Positions 35,592 to 44,278 of a stretch of DNA of 61,253 nt are shown piece by piece. Below the pieces are notes generated by a model. The model ran no database searches. It was given only the letters and a program-made list of their open reading frames with translations, and was not told the origin of the DNA. Both the position numbers and the translations under genes were made by a program. The stretch comes from CAXBCP01 sp963974055 (GTDB lineage: Bacteria > Pseudomonadota > Alphaproteobacteria > MPNO01 > UBA830), in NCBI GenBank assembly GCA_963974055.1, contig CAXBCP010000026.1, positions 1 to 61,253 of the forward strand, in the 5' to 3' direction. Numbering within the stretch: the stretch's first letter is position 1; each line of letters starts with the position of its first letter.

Positions 35592-36080
35592 GTGGCGAAG
35601 ATCGTCAAGATCGGAATACCCGTACTGGTTGTCCTGGCCATCGGGGCGGTCGGCTGGCTCTATCTCGAGGAATCGGGACAGACCCGGGAAGCCAAGCGCG
35701 CGGCCGGCGCCGTTATGAAGGCCGCTGACCGGGCCATCGGCCTGGACCGCGACGCGGACCGGTTTCGCGCCACCGAAGAGGAAAATTTCGTCAATGTCGG
35801 CGCGATTTTCACGGTGAACGGGAATGTCCGGGTAACCCTGGTGGTCCGCGGGACCGACGGGGCGGATGCCGTGTGCAACAGGATGGTTTTCGTGCGCGAT
35901 TATCTGGTCGGCGTGATGTCGGATTATCCGCCGTCGAGCGACGATCTCGTGGGCGGTCCGGTCGGCTATCCCGGGTCGATCGCGGAGCGCGTCAACAGCA
36001 TGGTCGATGGCGATGCCGTGACGCGGGTCCGGTACGATCCGTACTATCTCGGGCAGGAGCGCGGCTCGACAAGCTGCTGA
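35592..36080 (+). CDS. Single-pass membrane protein with a FliL-like periplasmic domain
   Basis: 162 aa, GTG start (VAKIVKIGIP) by frame and context. One N-terminal membrane segment (IPVLVVLAIGAVGWLYL) is followed by a basic helix, then about 110 periplasmic residues. VRDYLVGVMSDYPPSSDDLVG, ERVNSMVDGDAVTRVRYDPYYLGQ resemble the C-terminal half of FliL, where a short helix-strand pair ends in a Q. No flagellar genes are near, so this may be a FliL-like orphan. Confidence in the fold is low; that it is a real gene is likely. Confidence 0.6.
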   Translation: MAKIVKIGIPVLVVLAIGAVGWLYLEESGQTREAKRAAGAVMKAADRAIGLDRDADRFRATEEENFVNVGAIFTVNGNVRVTLVVRGTDGADAVCNRMVFVRDYLVGVMSDYPPSSDDLVGGPVGYPGSIAERVNSMVDGDAVTRVRYDPYYLGQERGSTSC

Positions 36081-36142
36081 CAGGAAAGCCTTGCCGCCGC
36101 AGGGCCTGACGTCCTAAAACCGGTGATCGCAATTCAACCGGT

Positions 36143-37021
36143 ATGTTCGAGATGAAATTTCCCCCGCCGCCGCATCCCAGCCCGTCCAGGCCCGCCTATA
36201 CGCCGCCGCCGGGCGCCTGCGACGCCCATGTCCACGTGTTCGGCCCGTCCGACAGGTTTCCCTACCATCCCAAGAGAACCTACACGCCGGTCGATGCACC
36301 GCGGGAGAAACTGCGGGCGCTGCACGGCCAGCTCGGTATCGACCGGGCCGTTATCGTGCAGGCGACCTGCCACGGCACCGATAACGCGGCAACGCTGGAT
36401 GCGATCGCGAAATCGAAGGGCCAGTGGCGCGGCGTGGCGTGCGTCGACGAGGAATTTACCGACAAGGACTTCGAAGCGCTTCATGAAGGCGGCATCCGCG
36501 GCATCCGGTTCAGTTTCGCCCGCCATCTCAGCGGCCCGCCGGATTTCGACCGGGTTCACCGCATCGCGGAGAAGGTCCAGGGGCTCGGCTGGCACCTGGT
36601 CGTGTATATCGAATCCCAGGATATCGTCGATTTCAGCGCCGACCTGCGCAAGTTCCGCCTGCCGCTCGTGTTCGACCATATGGTCCGCGTCGACGTGACG
36701 AAAGGCGTCGAGGCCGAACCGTTCAGGCTGCTGCTCGATTTCATGCGCAACGAGGATGTATGGGTGAAGGTGACCGGCGCCGAACGGCTGACCAGGACCG
36801 GTGCGCCCTATGACGACGTGGTGCCGTTCGCGCAGGCCGTGATCGAAACCAATCCGGACCGGGCGCTGTGGGGCACAGACTGGCCGCACCCGAACCTGTG
36901 GGAAGCCATGCCCGACGAAGGCAATCTGGTGGATCTCGTTCCGCGCTACGCCCCGGACGAGGCGACCCGGCACAAGCTTCTGGTGGACAACCCGGCGAAT
37001 CTGTACGGCTTCGAAGATTGA
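36143..37021 (+). CDS. Amidohydrolase, 2-pyrone-4,6-dicarboxylate lactonase-like
   Basis: 292 aa. CDAHVHVFGPSDRFPYHPKR near residue 29 supplies the HxH pair and the lactonase-type Pro/Tyr loop. Later landmarks are GIRGIRFSFARH, the strand-six Asp/His region LPLVFDHMVRVDV, and ALWGTDWPHPNLW near 248 with the metal Asp. The PDC-lactonase (LigI) family also includes other dicarboxylate lactonases. The LrgA start lies inside its stop (TTGA overlap), so translation of the two is linked. Confidence 0.85.
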   Translation: MFEMKFPPPPHPSPSRPAYTPPPGACDAHVHVFGPSDRFPYHPKRTYTPVDAPREKLRALHGQLGIDRAVIVQATCHGTDNAATLDAIAKSKGQWRGVACVDEEFTDKDFEALHEGGIRGIRFSFARHLSGPPDFDRVHRIAEKVQGLGWHLVVYIESQDIVDFSADLRKFRLPLVFDHMVRVDVTKGVEAEPFRLLLDFMRNEDVWVKVTGAERLTRTGAPYDDVVPFAQAVIETNPDRALWGTDWPHPNLWEAMPDEGNLVDLVPRYAPDEATRHKLLVDNPANLYGFED

Positions 37022-37380
37022 TACCGGCGCTTACCGCGCTGCTGGGGTTTCAGCTTGCCGGTGAACTGATCGTCCGGCTTGCGGGCATTCCCGTGCCGGG
37101 CCCGGTGCTGGGGATGGTTCTGCTCGCAGGTTTCTTTGCGGTCAGGGGCGGCGTTCCCGACGATATCAGAAACGTCGCGGCGGTCGTGTTGCGACATCTG
37201 TCGCTGCTGTTCGTGCCCGCGGGGGTCGGGCTGATCCTCCATGCGGCGCGGATCGAGGCCGAATGGCCGGCCATCGGGGCGGCGCTGCTCGGAAGCTCGA
37301 TCCTGACCCTGCTGGTGACGGTCCTCGTTTTCCGGTTCTGTGCCGGCGCGGCGAAGACCGGCCGGGAGGACGCTTCCTGA
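37018..37380 (+). CDS. CidA/LrgA family membrane protein
   Basis: 120 aa, assigned a TTG start at 37018 because this gives the usual LrgA length and N-terminus (LIPALTALLGFQLAGEL) and overlaps the preceding stop by 4 nt. Four membrane helices. GIPVPGPVLGMVLLAGFF is the family signature. LrgA/CidA proteins act with LrgB in export of small molecules and murein-hydrolase control, and related plant proteins export glycolate. LrgB follows with a 1-nt overlap. Confidence 0.85.
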   Translation: MIPALTALLGFQLAGELIVRLAGIPVPGPVLGMVLLAGFFAVRGGVPDDIRNVAAVVLRHLSLLFVPAGVGLILHAARIEAEWPAIGAALLGSSILTLLVTVLVFRFCAGAAKTGREDAS

Positions 37381-38099
37381 TGCCGGGCGCCGTTTCCGAG
37401 GTCTGGGTTTACCTGTCCGCCAACCCGCTGCTGTGGCTGACGGCGACCATGCTGGCCTACGTTATCGGGCACTGGCTTTATGTGAAAAGCGGCGAGAACC
37501 CGGCCGTCAATTCGGTCGCCGTTGCGGTCGCCATCCTGATCGCCCTGCTATGGGCGACCGGCAGCGACTATTCGAGCTATTTCGACGGGGCGCAGTTCGT
37601 TCATTTCATGCTTGGCCCGGCGGTAGTGGCCCTGGCGGTGCCGCTCTACGAACACCGGCGGGAGGTCCGCCGGACGATCCTGCCGATCACGGCGGCATTG
37701 CTGGCCGGGGCGGTCACGGCGGTCGCGTCCACTGTCGGCATCGCGACGCTGCTGGGGGGCAGTTTCGAAACGACGATGTCCCTCGCGCCCAAATCGGTGA
37801 CGTCGCCCATCGCAATGGGCATCGCCGAGAGCATCGGCGGTCTGCCGTCGCTGACGGCGGGGCTGGTGATCCTGACCGGCATTCTGGGGGCGATTATCGG
37901 CACGCCGTTGTTCAACGCGATGGGCATGAAGGACTGGCGCGCGCGGGGATTCGCGATGGGGCTGACGGCGCACGGCATCGGGACGGCCCGCGCCTTTCAG
38001 GTCAACGATGTGGCGGGAACCTTCGCCGCCATCGCCCTCGGGCTGAACGGCATCGCGACCGCGGTCCTGGTGCCGCTGCTGATTGCGGTGTTTCTCTAG
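37380..38099 (+). CDS. LrgB family protein
   Basis: 239 aa, ATG at 37380 sharing a base with the LrgA stop. Multiple membrane helices; MSLAPKSVTSPIAMGIAES is the LrgB signature and THAHGIGTARAF-type sequence (here LTAHGIGTARAF) follows in the last helices. It forms a functional unit with LrgA. The preceding lactonase suggests this pair could move a carboxylate product or substrate, which is inference. The stop overlaps the convergent MBL gene by 4 nt. Confidence 0.9.
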   Translation: MPGAVSEVWVYLSANPLLWLTATMLAYVIGHWLYVKSGENPAVNSVAVAVAILIALLWATGSDYSSYFDGAQFVHFMLGPAVVALAVPLYEHRREVRRTILPITAALLAGAVTAVASTVGIATLLGGSFETTMSLAPKSVTSPIAMGIAESIGGLPSLTAGLVILTGILGAIIGTPLFNAMGMKDWRARGFAMGLTAHGIGTARAFQVNDVAGTFAAIALGLNGIATAVLVPLLIAVFL

Positions 38100-39025
38100 A
38101 CCGCCATTGTCGATGTCTCGCCCGCGCGGGTCGGGACGCCGTTGTCGAATTCCATGTAGCGCCAGCGCCAAGACGCGCCGTCGCTGTCGATATAGCCGGC
38201 CGTCTGGCCGGGGAAATGCGCCGGCACGACGACGGTGTCGCTGTCGGCGATGCTGGCCAGGACGCGCTTGCGGCTGTCGGCGGCTTCGATGGGATTGGGG
38301 CAGAAACAGGTGCTCCAGTCCGGTTCCACGCATTGCAGCGGATGGTGCATCATGTCGCCGGTGAAGATGGCGTGATGGCCCTTCGATGTGAAATTGACGC
38401 AGACCTGTCCCGGGGAATGGCCGAAGGCGGGGGTCAGCCAGATGCCGTCTTCCAGTTCGAAATCGGCATCGACCAGCCGGGCCTGACCGGCCTCGACGAT
38501 GGGCAGGCAGCTGTCTTCCCACACCGCCGAACGGCGTTCGTCGCGCTCGGCCTCGGTCGCCGCCGCTTCCCATGCCTCGTATTCGACCCGGCCGAAGATG
38601 TAGACCGCGTTGGGAAAGGTCGGCACCCACTTGCCGTTGACCAGCCGCGTGTTCCAGCCGCAGTGATCGACATGCAGATGGGTGCAGAACACGTAATCGA
38701 TATCCTCGAACCGCAGGCCGTGGGCGGCGAACCCGTCGAGCCAGGGCTGCTTGGGATAGTCGAGCGCGGGACCGCGCAACGGCTTGTGCTCGCCGACGCA
38801 GGTATCGATCAGGATATTGTGCCGGGCGGTCCGGACGACGAAGGTCTGATAGGTGATGACCAGCAGGTCCTGGGCGGCGTCGTAGACTTCCGGCGCCATC
38901 GTTTTCAGATGGGCGAGGGCGGTCGCCCGGTCGGCGGTCGGGAACATTGTCGTCGGCGCGCGCCATGTGCCGTCGCGTTCGATAAAACTCGATACCAGGA
39001 CGTCGCCGACGGTGAATGGCCGCAT
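38096..39025 (-). CDS. Metallo-beta-lactamase-fold hydrolase
   Basis: 309 aa. The zinc motif is complete in CTHLHVDHCGW (H116, H118, D120, H121), then GHSPGQVCVN (third-motif His), FTGDMMHHPLQ (bridging Asp) and VPAHFPGQ (last His). Length and layout match quorum-quenching-lactonase-like and alkyl-esterase-like MBL proteins. No signal peptide. It diverges from the amidohydrolase at 39126 across 100 bp, so the two may share regulation. Confidence 0.88.
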   Translation of the reverse strand: MRPFTVGDVLVSSFIERDGTWRAPTTMFPTADRATALAHLKTMAPEVYDAAQDLLVITYQTFVVRTARHNILIDTCVGEHKPLRGPALDYPKQPWLDGFAAHGLRFEDIDYVFCTHLHVDHCGWNTRLVNGKWVPTFPNAVYIFGRVEYEAWEAAATEAERDERRSAVWEDSCLPIVEAGQARLVDADFELEDGIWLTPAFGHSPGQVCVNFTSKGHHAIFTGDMMHHPLQCVEPDWSTCFCPNPIEAADSRKRVLASIADSDTVVVPAHFPGQTAGYIDSDGASWRWRYMEFDNGVPTRAGETSTMAV

Positions 39026-39125
39026 GATTTATCCTTCCCTGTTTCCGTAACAATAGCCGGAAGATCGGTTCTGGCGATATGGCGGAATTGGTTCTACCAT
39101 CGGGGTTCTGTCGCAGGAGGGAACC

Positions 39126-40346
39126 ATGGACACAGGCGTCGAAACGCATCGCGAAATTCCGATCAAGGAAATCACCACCCAGACCGATACCAGGGACATT
39201 CTCGCGCATTGCAAGTTCCAGGGCGAGCAGAACAATTTCGACAAGATGGTGATCGTCGATACCGACGCCCATCACATGGAAATCGAATCCTGGGCGGCGA
39301 TCTGCGAATATATCGAGGACGAGGTCCAGCGCACGATGGCGCTCGATCACCTGCGGGACCGCACGGGCAGCCCGCCCTACGGGATCAACGGCGATCTTGC
39401 GCTGCGCTACCAGGATATCGGCGGCCGGGTGCCTCACCAGGCGAAACTGGGCGAACCGGTCGACGACAAAACGGTCCACCGCGACGTGACGCTGATCCGC
39501 CGGGCGATCGAATCCTTCCATCTCGACTACATGGTTATCTTTCCGACGCCCATGCTGAATCTCGGGATGCACCCGCAGTTCGACATGGAAGCGATGCTCG
39601 GCCGCGCCTACGACCACTGGTTCTGCGAGAACATCCTGCCGATGGATCCGAAGATGAAGACGATGCTCTTCGTGCCCTTCAACGATCCGCACGCGGCGCT
39701 GAAGACGGTCGAGGAACTGGGCGGCCATCCGGACGTGGTCGGCTTCATGATCACGTCGGTCCGCCACAAGCCGGTCCATCACAACGATTACATGAAGGTG
39801 TACCGGGCGATGGAGGCGACGGGCAAGCCGCTCGGCTTCCATGCCGGCTATAACTGGCAGGATCCGTCGATGATGCAGATCAACCGCTTCGGCACGATGC
39901 ATGCCCTGTCCTTCGTGTGGTGCAACGTGGTGCATATGAGCAACTGGGTCATGAACGGCATGCCCGAACGGTTTCCGAACCTGAACGTGATCTGGATCGA
40001 ATCCGGGCTCGCCTGGGTGACGTGGCTGATGCAGCGTCTCGACCACACCTACCTGATGCGGTCGTCGGAAGCGCCGATGCTGAAGAAGCTGCCCAGCGAA
40101 TACATGTCCGAGATGTTCTATACCTGCCAGCCGATGGAAACCGATCATCGCGAAGCCCTCGAAGTGACGCTGAAAATGATCAATGCAAAGGACCAGTTGC
40201 TCTATGCGTCCGACTGGCCGCACTGGGATTTCGATGCGCCGAGCGTCATCTGGGATCTGCCGATGCTCGACGACCAGGCCAAGAAGAACATTCTCGGCGA
40301 GAACGCGCTGAAACTGTTCGGCCTGGAACGCCCGGCGGGGAAATAG
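39126..40346 (+). CDS. Amidohydrolase-2 family protein
   Basis: 406 aa, GGAGGG 5 nt before the ATG. DTDAHHMEIESW near residue 45 takes the place of the N-terminal DxHxH motif. Central landmarks are GFMITSV and LGFHAGYNW (His), then LNVIWIESGLAWVTW and ASDWPHWDFDAPS near 362, where the Asp would bind metal. The C-terminal KKNILGENALKLFGL helix is typical of aminocarboxymuconate-semialdehyde-decarboxylase-like proteins. Longer than the other amidohydrolases here because of an N-terminal extension of about 40 residues. Substrate unknown. Confidence 0.85.
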   Translation: MDTGVETHREIPIKEITTQTDTRDILAHCKFQGEQNNFDKMVIVDTDAHHMEIESWAAICEYIEDEVQRTMALDHLRDRTGSPPYGINGDLALRYQDIGGRVPHQAKLGEPVDDKTVHRDVTLIRRAIESFHLDYMVIFPTPMLNLGMHPQFDMEAMLGRAYDHWFCENILPMDPKMKTMLFVPFNDPHAALKTVEELGGHPDVVGFMITSVRHKPVHHNDYMKVYRAMEATGKPLGFHAGYNWQDPSMMQINRFGTMHALSFVWCNVVHMSNWVMNGMPERFPNLNVIWIESGLAWVTWLMQRLDHTYLMRSSEAPMLKKLPSEYMSEMFYTCQPMETDHREALEVTLKMINAKDQLLYASDWPHWDFDAPSVIWDLPMLDDQAKKNILGENALKLFGLERPAGK

Positions 40347-40363
40347 CCCGCGGAACACGCGGG
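40347..40363. terminator. Weak hairpin after the amidohydrolase gene
   Basis: CCCGCG-gaaca-CGCGGG follows the stop at 40346 with no T-run. It may help end transcription between convergent genes, but it is not a classic terminator. Confidence 0.35.
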
Positions 40364-40403
40364 AGAAGAGGCCCCGGGGAAACAAGGGGGACGGTCGGGG
40401 GGG

Positions 40404-41312
40404 CTAGCCCGCTGCTGCATCCCGATCCTCCTTGCGCTTTGCGTTCTCGCCGTGCGCGATCCACAGGCCTGACGCGAATATCATCGCGCCGCCGATCCAC
40501 ACGAAGATATCCGGGACTTCGCCGAACAGGACGAAACCGAACGCCGCGACCCAGATGAGACGCGCGAAATCGATCGGCATGACGACGTTCGTGGGCGCCT
40601 GGCGCAGCGCCATGTTGAGCAGCAGATGCCCGATCGAGCCGAACAGCCCGATCAGCGACAGCCAGCCGAGCTGGCCCCAGCTCGGCCATTCCCACACATA
40701 CAGCGCCGGCACCAGCGATATCGGGATCAGCAGCAGCACCATGTAGGCGGTGACCGTCAGCGCCGAATCCGTCCGGCTGAGGTCCTTGATGATCATGATC
40801 GCCGAACCCCAGAGGAGCGCGGCGCCGATGGCGAGCAGGGCGCCGGTGCTGACCGTCTCGAACCCGGGCCGCAGGACGACGACCGTGCCGGCAAACCCTA
40901 CCAGAATGGCGCACCAGCGGCCGATGCCCACCGTTTCCTTGAAGAAGAAAATGGCCAGGAACGTCGCGAAGATCGGCGCCGAGAAGGTCAGCGCCGCGAC
41001 CTCCGCGAGCGGGGTGATCGACAGCGCATAGAAGAACATCGCCATGGACGCGAAGTTGATGGCGACGCGCAGCGCATGGGTCTTGATCCGCCGGGTGCGC
41101 AACGGGCTCAAACCGTGGCGGACGAACAGCGGCGTCAGCGCGACGAACCCGAACAGGTTGCGGAAGAACACGATGATGAAGGTGTCGACCTCGCCGCTGA
41201 CATGCTTGATCGTCGTGTGCATCGACGCGAAGGCGAGCGTCGAGACGACCATCAGGGCGATGCCCCGCAACCGGGCGTATCGGAGCTCCGTCAGGAACGC
41301 CTGCAGGGGCAC
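40404..41312 (-). CDS. EamA/DMT-family transporter
   Basis: 302 aa from a GTG at 41312; the start is uncertain because no strong ribosome site is seen and a TTG 15 codons further in is an alternative. Ten membrane helices in two EamA repeats, with MVVSTLAFASMHTTIKH opening the first and IKDLSRTDSALT between repeats. GEVPDIFVWIGGAMIF ends the second. Drug/metabolite exporters of this type release amino acids or catabolites. It begins 5 nt after the acyl-CoA dehydrogenase stop, so they form one leftward operon. Confidence 0.9.
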   Translation of the reverse strand: MPLQAFLTELRYARLRGIALMVVSTLAFASMHTTIKHVSGEVDTFIIVFFRNLFGFVALTPLFVRHGLSPLRTRRIKTHALRVAINFASMAMFFYALSITPLAEVAALTFSAPIFATFLAIFFFKETVGIGRWCAILVGFAGTVVVLRPGFETVSTGALLAIGAALLWGSAIMIIKDLSRTDSALTVTAYMVLLLIPISLVPALYVWEWPSWGQLGWLSLIGLFGSIGHLLLNMALRQAPTNVVMPIDFARLIWVAAFGFVLFGEVPDIFVWIGGAMIFASGLWIAHGENAKRKEDRDAAAG

Positions 41313-41317
41313 CTGCG

Positions 41318-42475
41318 TCAGCTGTACTGGTTCAGGACATGGCGCTGGAGCGCGTGCTTGAGGATTTCCTCCGGCCCCTCGGTGATCATGAAGGACCGCG
41401 CGTCGCGCCACAGCTTTTCGATCGGCAGGTCGGTCGTCAGCCCGACGCCGCCATAGATCTGCAGGCACCTGTCCGTCGCCTCGAACGCCTTGCGGTCGCC
41501 GATATACTTGCACATGTAGGAATCCCAGCGGATATCCTCGCCCGCGTCGTACTTGGCGGCGGCGGCATAGACCATCAGGCGCACCATGTGGAGGTCGGCA
41601 TAGGTGTCCACCAGCATCCACTGGATCGCCTGGCGGTCCGCCAGCGGCTTGCCGAACGTCACCCGGTCCCTGGCATAGGACGCGCCCAGTTCGAGACAGC
41701 GTTCCATGGTGCCGATGCCGATGGCGCCGTGGCGGATGCGGCCCATGGTGATCCAGGTCTGGGCCATGCGGAAACCGTCGCCTTCCTTGCCCATCAGGTT
41801 TTCGGCCGGCACGCGGACGTCGTCGAATGCCATCTCGCAGGGCTGGTCGTCCATCATGGTCTGCTGCTTGCGCAGGATCTTCACGCCGGGGGTGTCGGCA
41901 TCGACCAGGATGCAGGAAATGCCGCCGCGGGTGCCTTTTTCGGGGTCGGTCACGCACACGACCTGGAAGAAATCGGCATCGTGGGCGCCGGTGATGAACC
42001 GCTTGGTGCCGTTGATGACGTAGTCGTCGCCGTCGCGGACGGCAGTGGTCTTCATGCCTGCGGGGTCGCCGCCGGCATCCGGTTCGGTCTGGGCGAAGGC
42101 GGGTTTCAGCGTTCCCTCGATACAGGGCTTTAGGTATTTTTCGGTCTGTTCGGCGTTCGCATATTCGGCGAGCAGGGGGCTGACATCGGGGCCGAAAATC
42201 CACTTCTTGCGGCGGGGAAAGGCGATCGTGCGCCCGGTTTCCTCCCAGATGACGGTGCGGGCGAGCAGTCCCATGCCGAGCCCGCCGAGGCTCTCGGGCA
42301 CGTCGACCCCCCAGATGCCGAGTTCCCTGGCGCGGTCTTCCAGCTTTTCGCGGATGGCGGGCACCATTTCCGGGCCGTCATAGGCTTCGCGCTCGATCGG
42401 GATGACTTCGTTGTCGATGAAACGCCGCAGCGTTTCCTTCAGCATTCGCAGTTCTTCGGGAAGTTCGAAATCCAT
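41318..42475 (-). CDS. Acyl-CoA dehydrogenase family protein
   Basis: 385 aa from MDFELPEELRMLKETLRRF, with GAGGA 7 nt upstream. Typical domains are the N-terminal helical region, the beta domain with FAQTEPDAGGDPAG and YVINGTKRFITGA, and the C-terminal four-helix FAD region with QIYGGVGLTTDLPIEKLWRD-type sequence. The FAD-binding and acyl-binding residues appear intact. It introduces a double bond into an acyl-CoA, so it fits with the window's CoA ligases. Chain type cannot be predicted. Confidence 0.93.
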   Translation of the reverse strand: MDFELPEELRMLKETLRRFIDNEVIPIEREAYDGPEMVPAIREKLEDRARELGIWGVDVPESLGGLGMGLLARTVIWEETGRTIAFPRRKKWIFGPDVSPLLAEYANAEQTEKYLKPCIEGTLKPAFAQTEPDAGGDPAGMKTTAVRDGDDYVINGTKRFITGAHDADFFQVVCVTDPEKGTRGGISCILVDADTPGVKILRKQQTMMDDQPCEMAFDDVRVPAENLMGKEGDGFRMAQTWITMGRIRHGAIGIGTMERCLELGASYARDRVTFGKPLADRQAIQWMLVDTYADLHMVRLMVYAAAAKYDAGEDIRWDSYMCKYIGDRKAFEATDRCLQIYGGVGLTTDLPIEKLWRDARSFMITEGPEEILKHALQRHVLNQYS

Positions 42476-42636
42476 GGCAGTCCTCATGTCCGGTAACCGG
42501 ATTTTGTGTTGTTGGCCGGATGATGGCCGAAGCGCATAGCGCTGTCCATTGTCCGGCCCGCAAAAACGGGCGGATTGATCCCGTCCGCGAAGGTCCTATT
42601 ATCTCCTGACAAAGCATATTCAGGAGGAGCGGCGAA

Positions 42637-43611
42637 ATGGGCATGGTGATTGACGGCAAGTGGATCGACGACGACGAGAAATTCCGCAATCCGACCGGCG
42701 GCGCGTTCGTCCGGCCGCAATCGGTATGGCGCGATACGATTACCGCCGACGGCTCTTCCGGCTTCAAGGCGGAGCCCGGGCGCTATCATCTTTTCCTCGC
42801 GCCGTCCTGCCCGTGGGCGCACCGCACCCAGATCGTCCGCCGCCTCAAGGGGCTGGAAGACGTTATTTCGGTGACCCTGTCGGACCTGCCGCGCATTACC
42901 AGCTGGGCCTATACCCAGGGCATCGACGAATTGCAGCCGGGCGAAAACGGCAAGCTCGAACTGCACGACGTCTATATCGCCGCCGATCCGAACTATACCG
43001 GGCGCGTCACCGTGCCGACTCTGTGGGACCGGCAGAAAAAGACCATCGTGAACAACGAATCTTCCGAGATCATCCGGATGCTCAATACCGAGTTCGACGA
43101 ATGGGCCGCCAACGATCTGCCCGACCTGTACCCGGAAGCCCACCGCGCCGAGATCGATACCCTCAACGAGCGCATTTACGAGACCGTCAATAACGGGGTG
43201 TACCGCTGCGGCTTCGCGAAGACGCAGGAAGCCTACGAGGAATTCATCTACCCGATGTTCGACACGCTCGATTTCCTCGAAGAGCGCCTGTCGAAACGCC
43301 GCTACCTGGTGGCCGACCATCCGACGGAAGCCGACTGGCGCCTGTTCGTGACCATGATCCGCTTCGACTTCGTCTATTTCAGCCACTTCAAGTGCAATAT
43401 CCGCCGCATCCAGGACTACCCGAACCTGTGGAACTACACCCTGGACCTGTACCAGACCCCCGGCATCGCCGACGTCGTCGATATTCCCGGCATCAAGAAG
43501 GGCTATTACGGCGGACAGGCCAACGTGAACCCGACCGGCATCGTGCCCGTCGGTCCCTATATCGACCTGACCGTGCCCCATAATCGCGGGCAGATCGCCA
43601 AGGCGGCCTGA
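42637..43611 (+). CDS. Glutathionyl-hydroquinone reductase-like glutathione S-transferase
   Basis: 324 aa, full length for the Xi/GS-HQR class. The catalytic Cys58 lies in APSCPWAHRTQIVRR, GRVTVPTLWDRQKKTIVNNES follows (cis-Pro loop and glutathione contact), and the C-terminal domain has EADWRLFVTMIRFDFVYFSH and KGYYGGQANVNPTGIVP. These enzymes reduce glutathionyl-hydroquinones formed in quinone or chlorophenol catabolism. A GGAGGAG site lies before the ATG. It diverges from the acyl-CoA dehydrogenase. Confidence 0.92.
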   Translation: MGMVIDGKWIDDDEKFRNPTGGAFVRPQSVWRDTITADGSSGFKAEPGRYHLFLAPSCPWAHRTQIVRRLKGLEDVISVTLSDLPRITSWAYTQGIDELQPGENGKLELHDVYIAADPNYTGRVTVPTLWDRQKKTIVNNESSEIIRMLNTEFDEWAANDLPDLYPEAHRAEIDTLNERIYETVNNGVYRCGFAKTQEAYEEFIYPMFDTLDFLEERLSKRRYLVADHPTEADWRLFVTMIRFDFVYFSHFKCNIRRIQDYPNLWNYTLDLYQTPGIADVVDIPGIKKGYYGGQANVNPTGIVPVGPYIDLTVPHNRGQIAKAA

Positions 43612-43685
43612 GCGAGCCTTGGCCCCGAAGGGGCGCCGCCGGCGGGGGCGGTTCCGCAGCCTGTTCGGGAGCCTGTTCGGGGCCT

Positions 43686-43805
43686 GACCGCAAAAGTCGC
43701 AATTCAACCCCATGCACCCGAAGGGAGGGTGCCGGGGAGGGCGGTTCCGGGGGCGTTTCGGGGCCCGACCGCAAAAGTCGCAATTCAACCCCATACACCC
43801 GAAAG
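43686..43805. repeat. Direct repeat, two copies 81 bp apart
   Basis: A 38-bp unit (43686-43723 and 43767-43804) differs at about two positions. Its core reads CGCAAAAGTCGCAATTCAAC, followed by CCCAT-g/a-CACCCGAA. Flanking GGGCGGTTCCG is also repeated (43647 and 43740), so the ancestral unit was near 90 bp. Two copies without spacers of other sequence; not a CRISPR. Confidence 0.85.
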
Positions 43806-44047
43806 GTCGGAACGGGTTCCGCGCCGCGGAATACGCGGACCCGTAAGTGCAGGGAGGACGATGGGCGGTTGCTGTCGGCACAAAAATCCCCTGTCGGCGC
43901 GCCATCGCAATGACGCCCCGTTCGGCCCGGTCATGCCGGGAGAATATGGATTCTGACAGGCTAACATAAAAAAGAACAAAAAGCGAACATATGGGCGGGA
44001 AGAAATGTAAATTTTCGGTCCGGACCGACGCCGGCGCCGAAGTGGAA

Positions 44048-44066
44048 CCCCGGCACAGGGCCGGGG
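44048..44066. repeat. Palindromic intergenic repeat
   Basis: CCCCGGC-acag-GGCCGGGG, similar to the palindromes at 23048 and 25628. Confidence 0.65.
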
Positions 44067-44278
44067 GATTACGGGGAAGGCAATGGTGGCGGGGTGTTCC
44101 GAAGGGTAAGCGAACGTCAATTGCGACAGAAAATTTCGTCTGCTTATCGCGGGAAGCGGGGTTTGAGGGTACATTGCTGCGATATCCGCGCCGCTCGGGA
44201 AATAGTCTTATCTCGTAAATGGTACCGAAACCGGCTGGAAACGAAGCCGCGTCGATTTGGTTGCAGAAGGAGCCCTTC

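Larger units (their letters stand above)
43612..44278 (+). other. 667-bp gene-free region rich in repeats
   Basis: Contains an 81-bp-spaced direct repeat (43686-43805), a short tandem GCCTGTTCGGGA/G pair near 43660-43685, a GC-rich hairpin near 43811-43842, and a CCCCGGC palindrome at 44048. Right of 43950 it becomes A+T-richer and probably carries the promoter of the lipoprotein gene. No convincing gene is seen on either strand. Confidence 0.6.

Noticed and set aside
37548..40385. 945-codon leftward open frame across LrgB, MBL and amidohydrolase genes
   Set aside because: It runs through three genes of different families on other frames or strands and has no domain; it is a composition effect.
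43493..43798. Leftward Cys-containing open frame over the 81-bp repeats
   Set aside because: Its start region has no ribosome site and it runs into the GST gene antisense; the CxxC repeats come from the DNA repeat.
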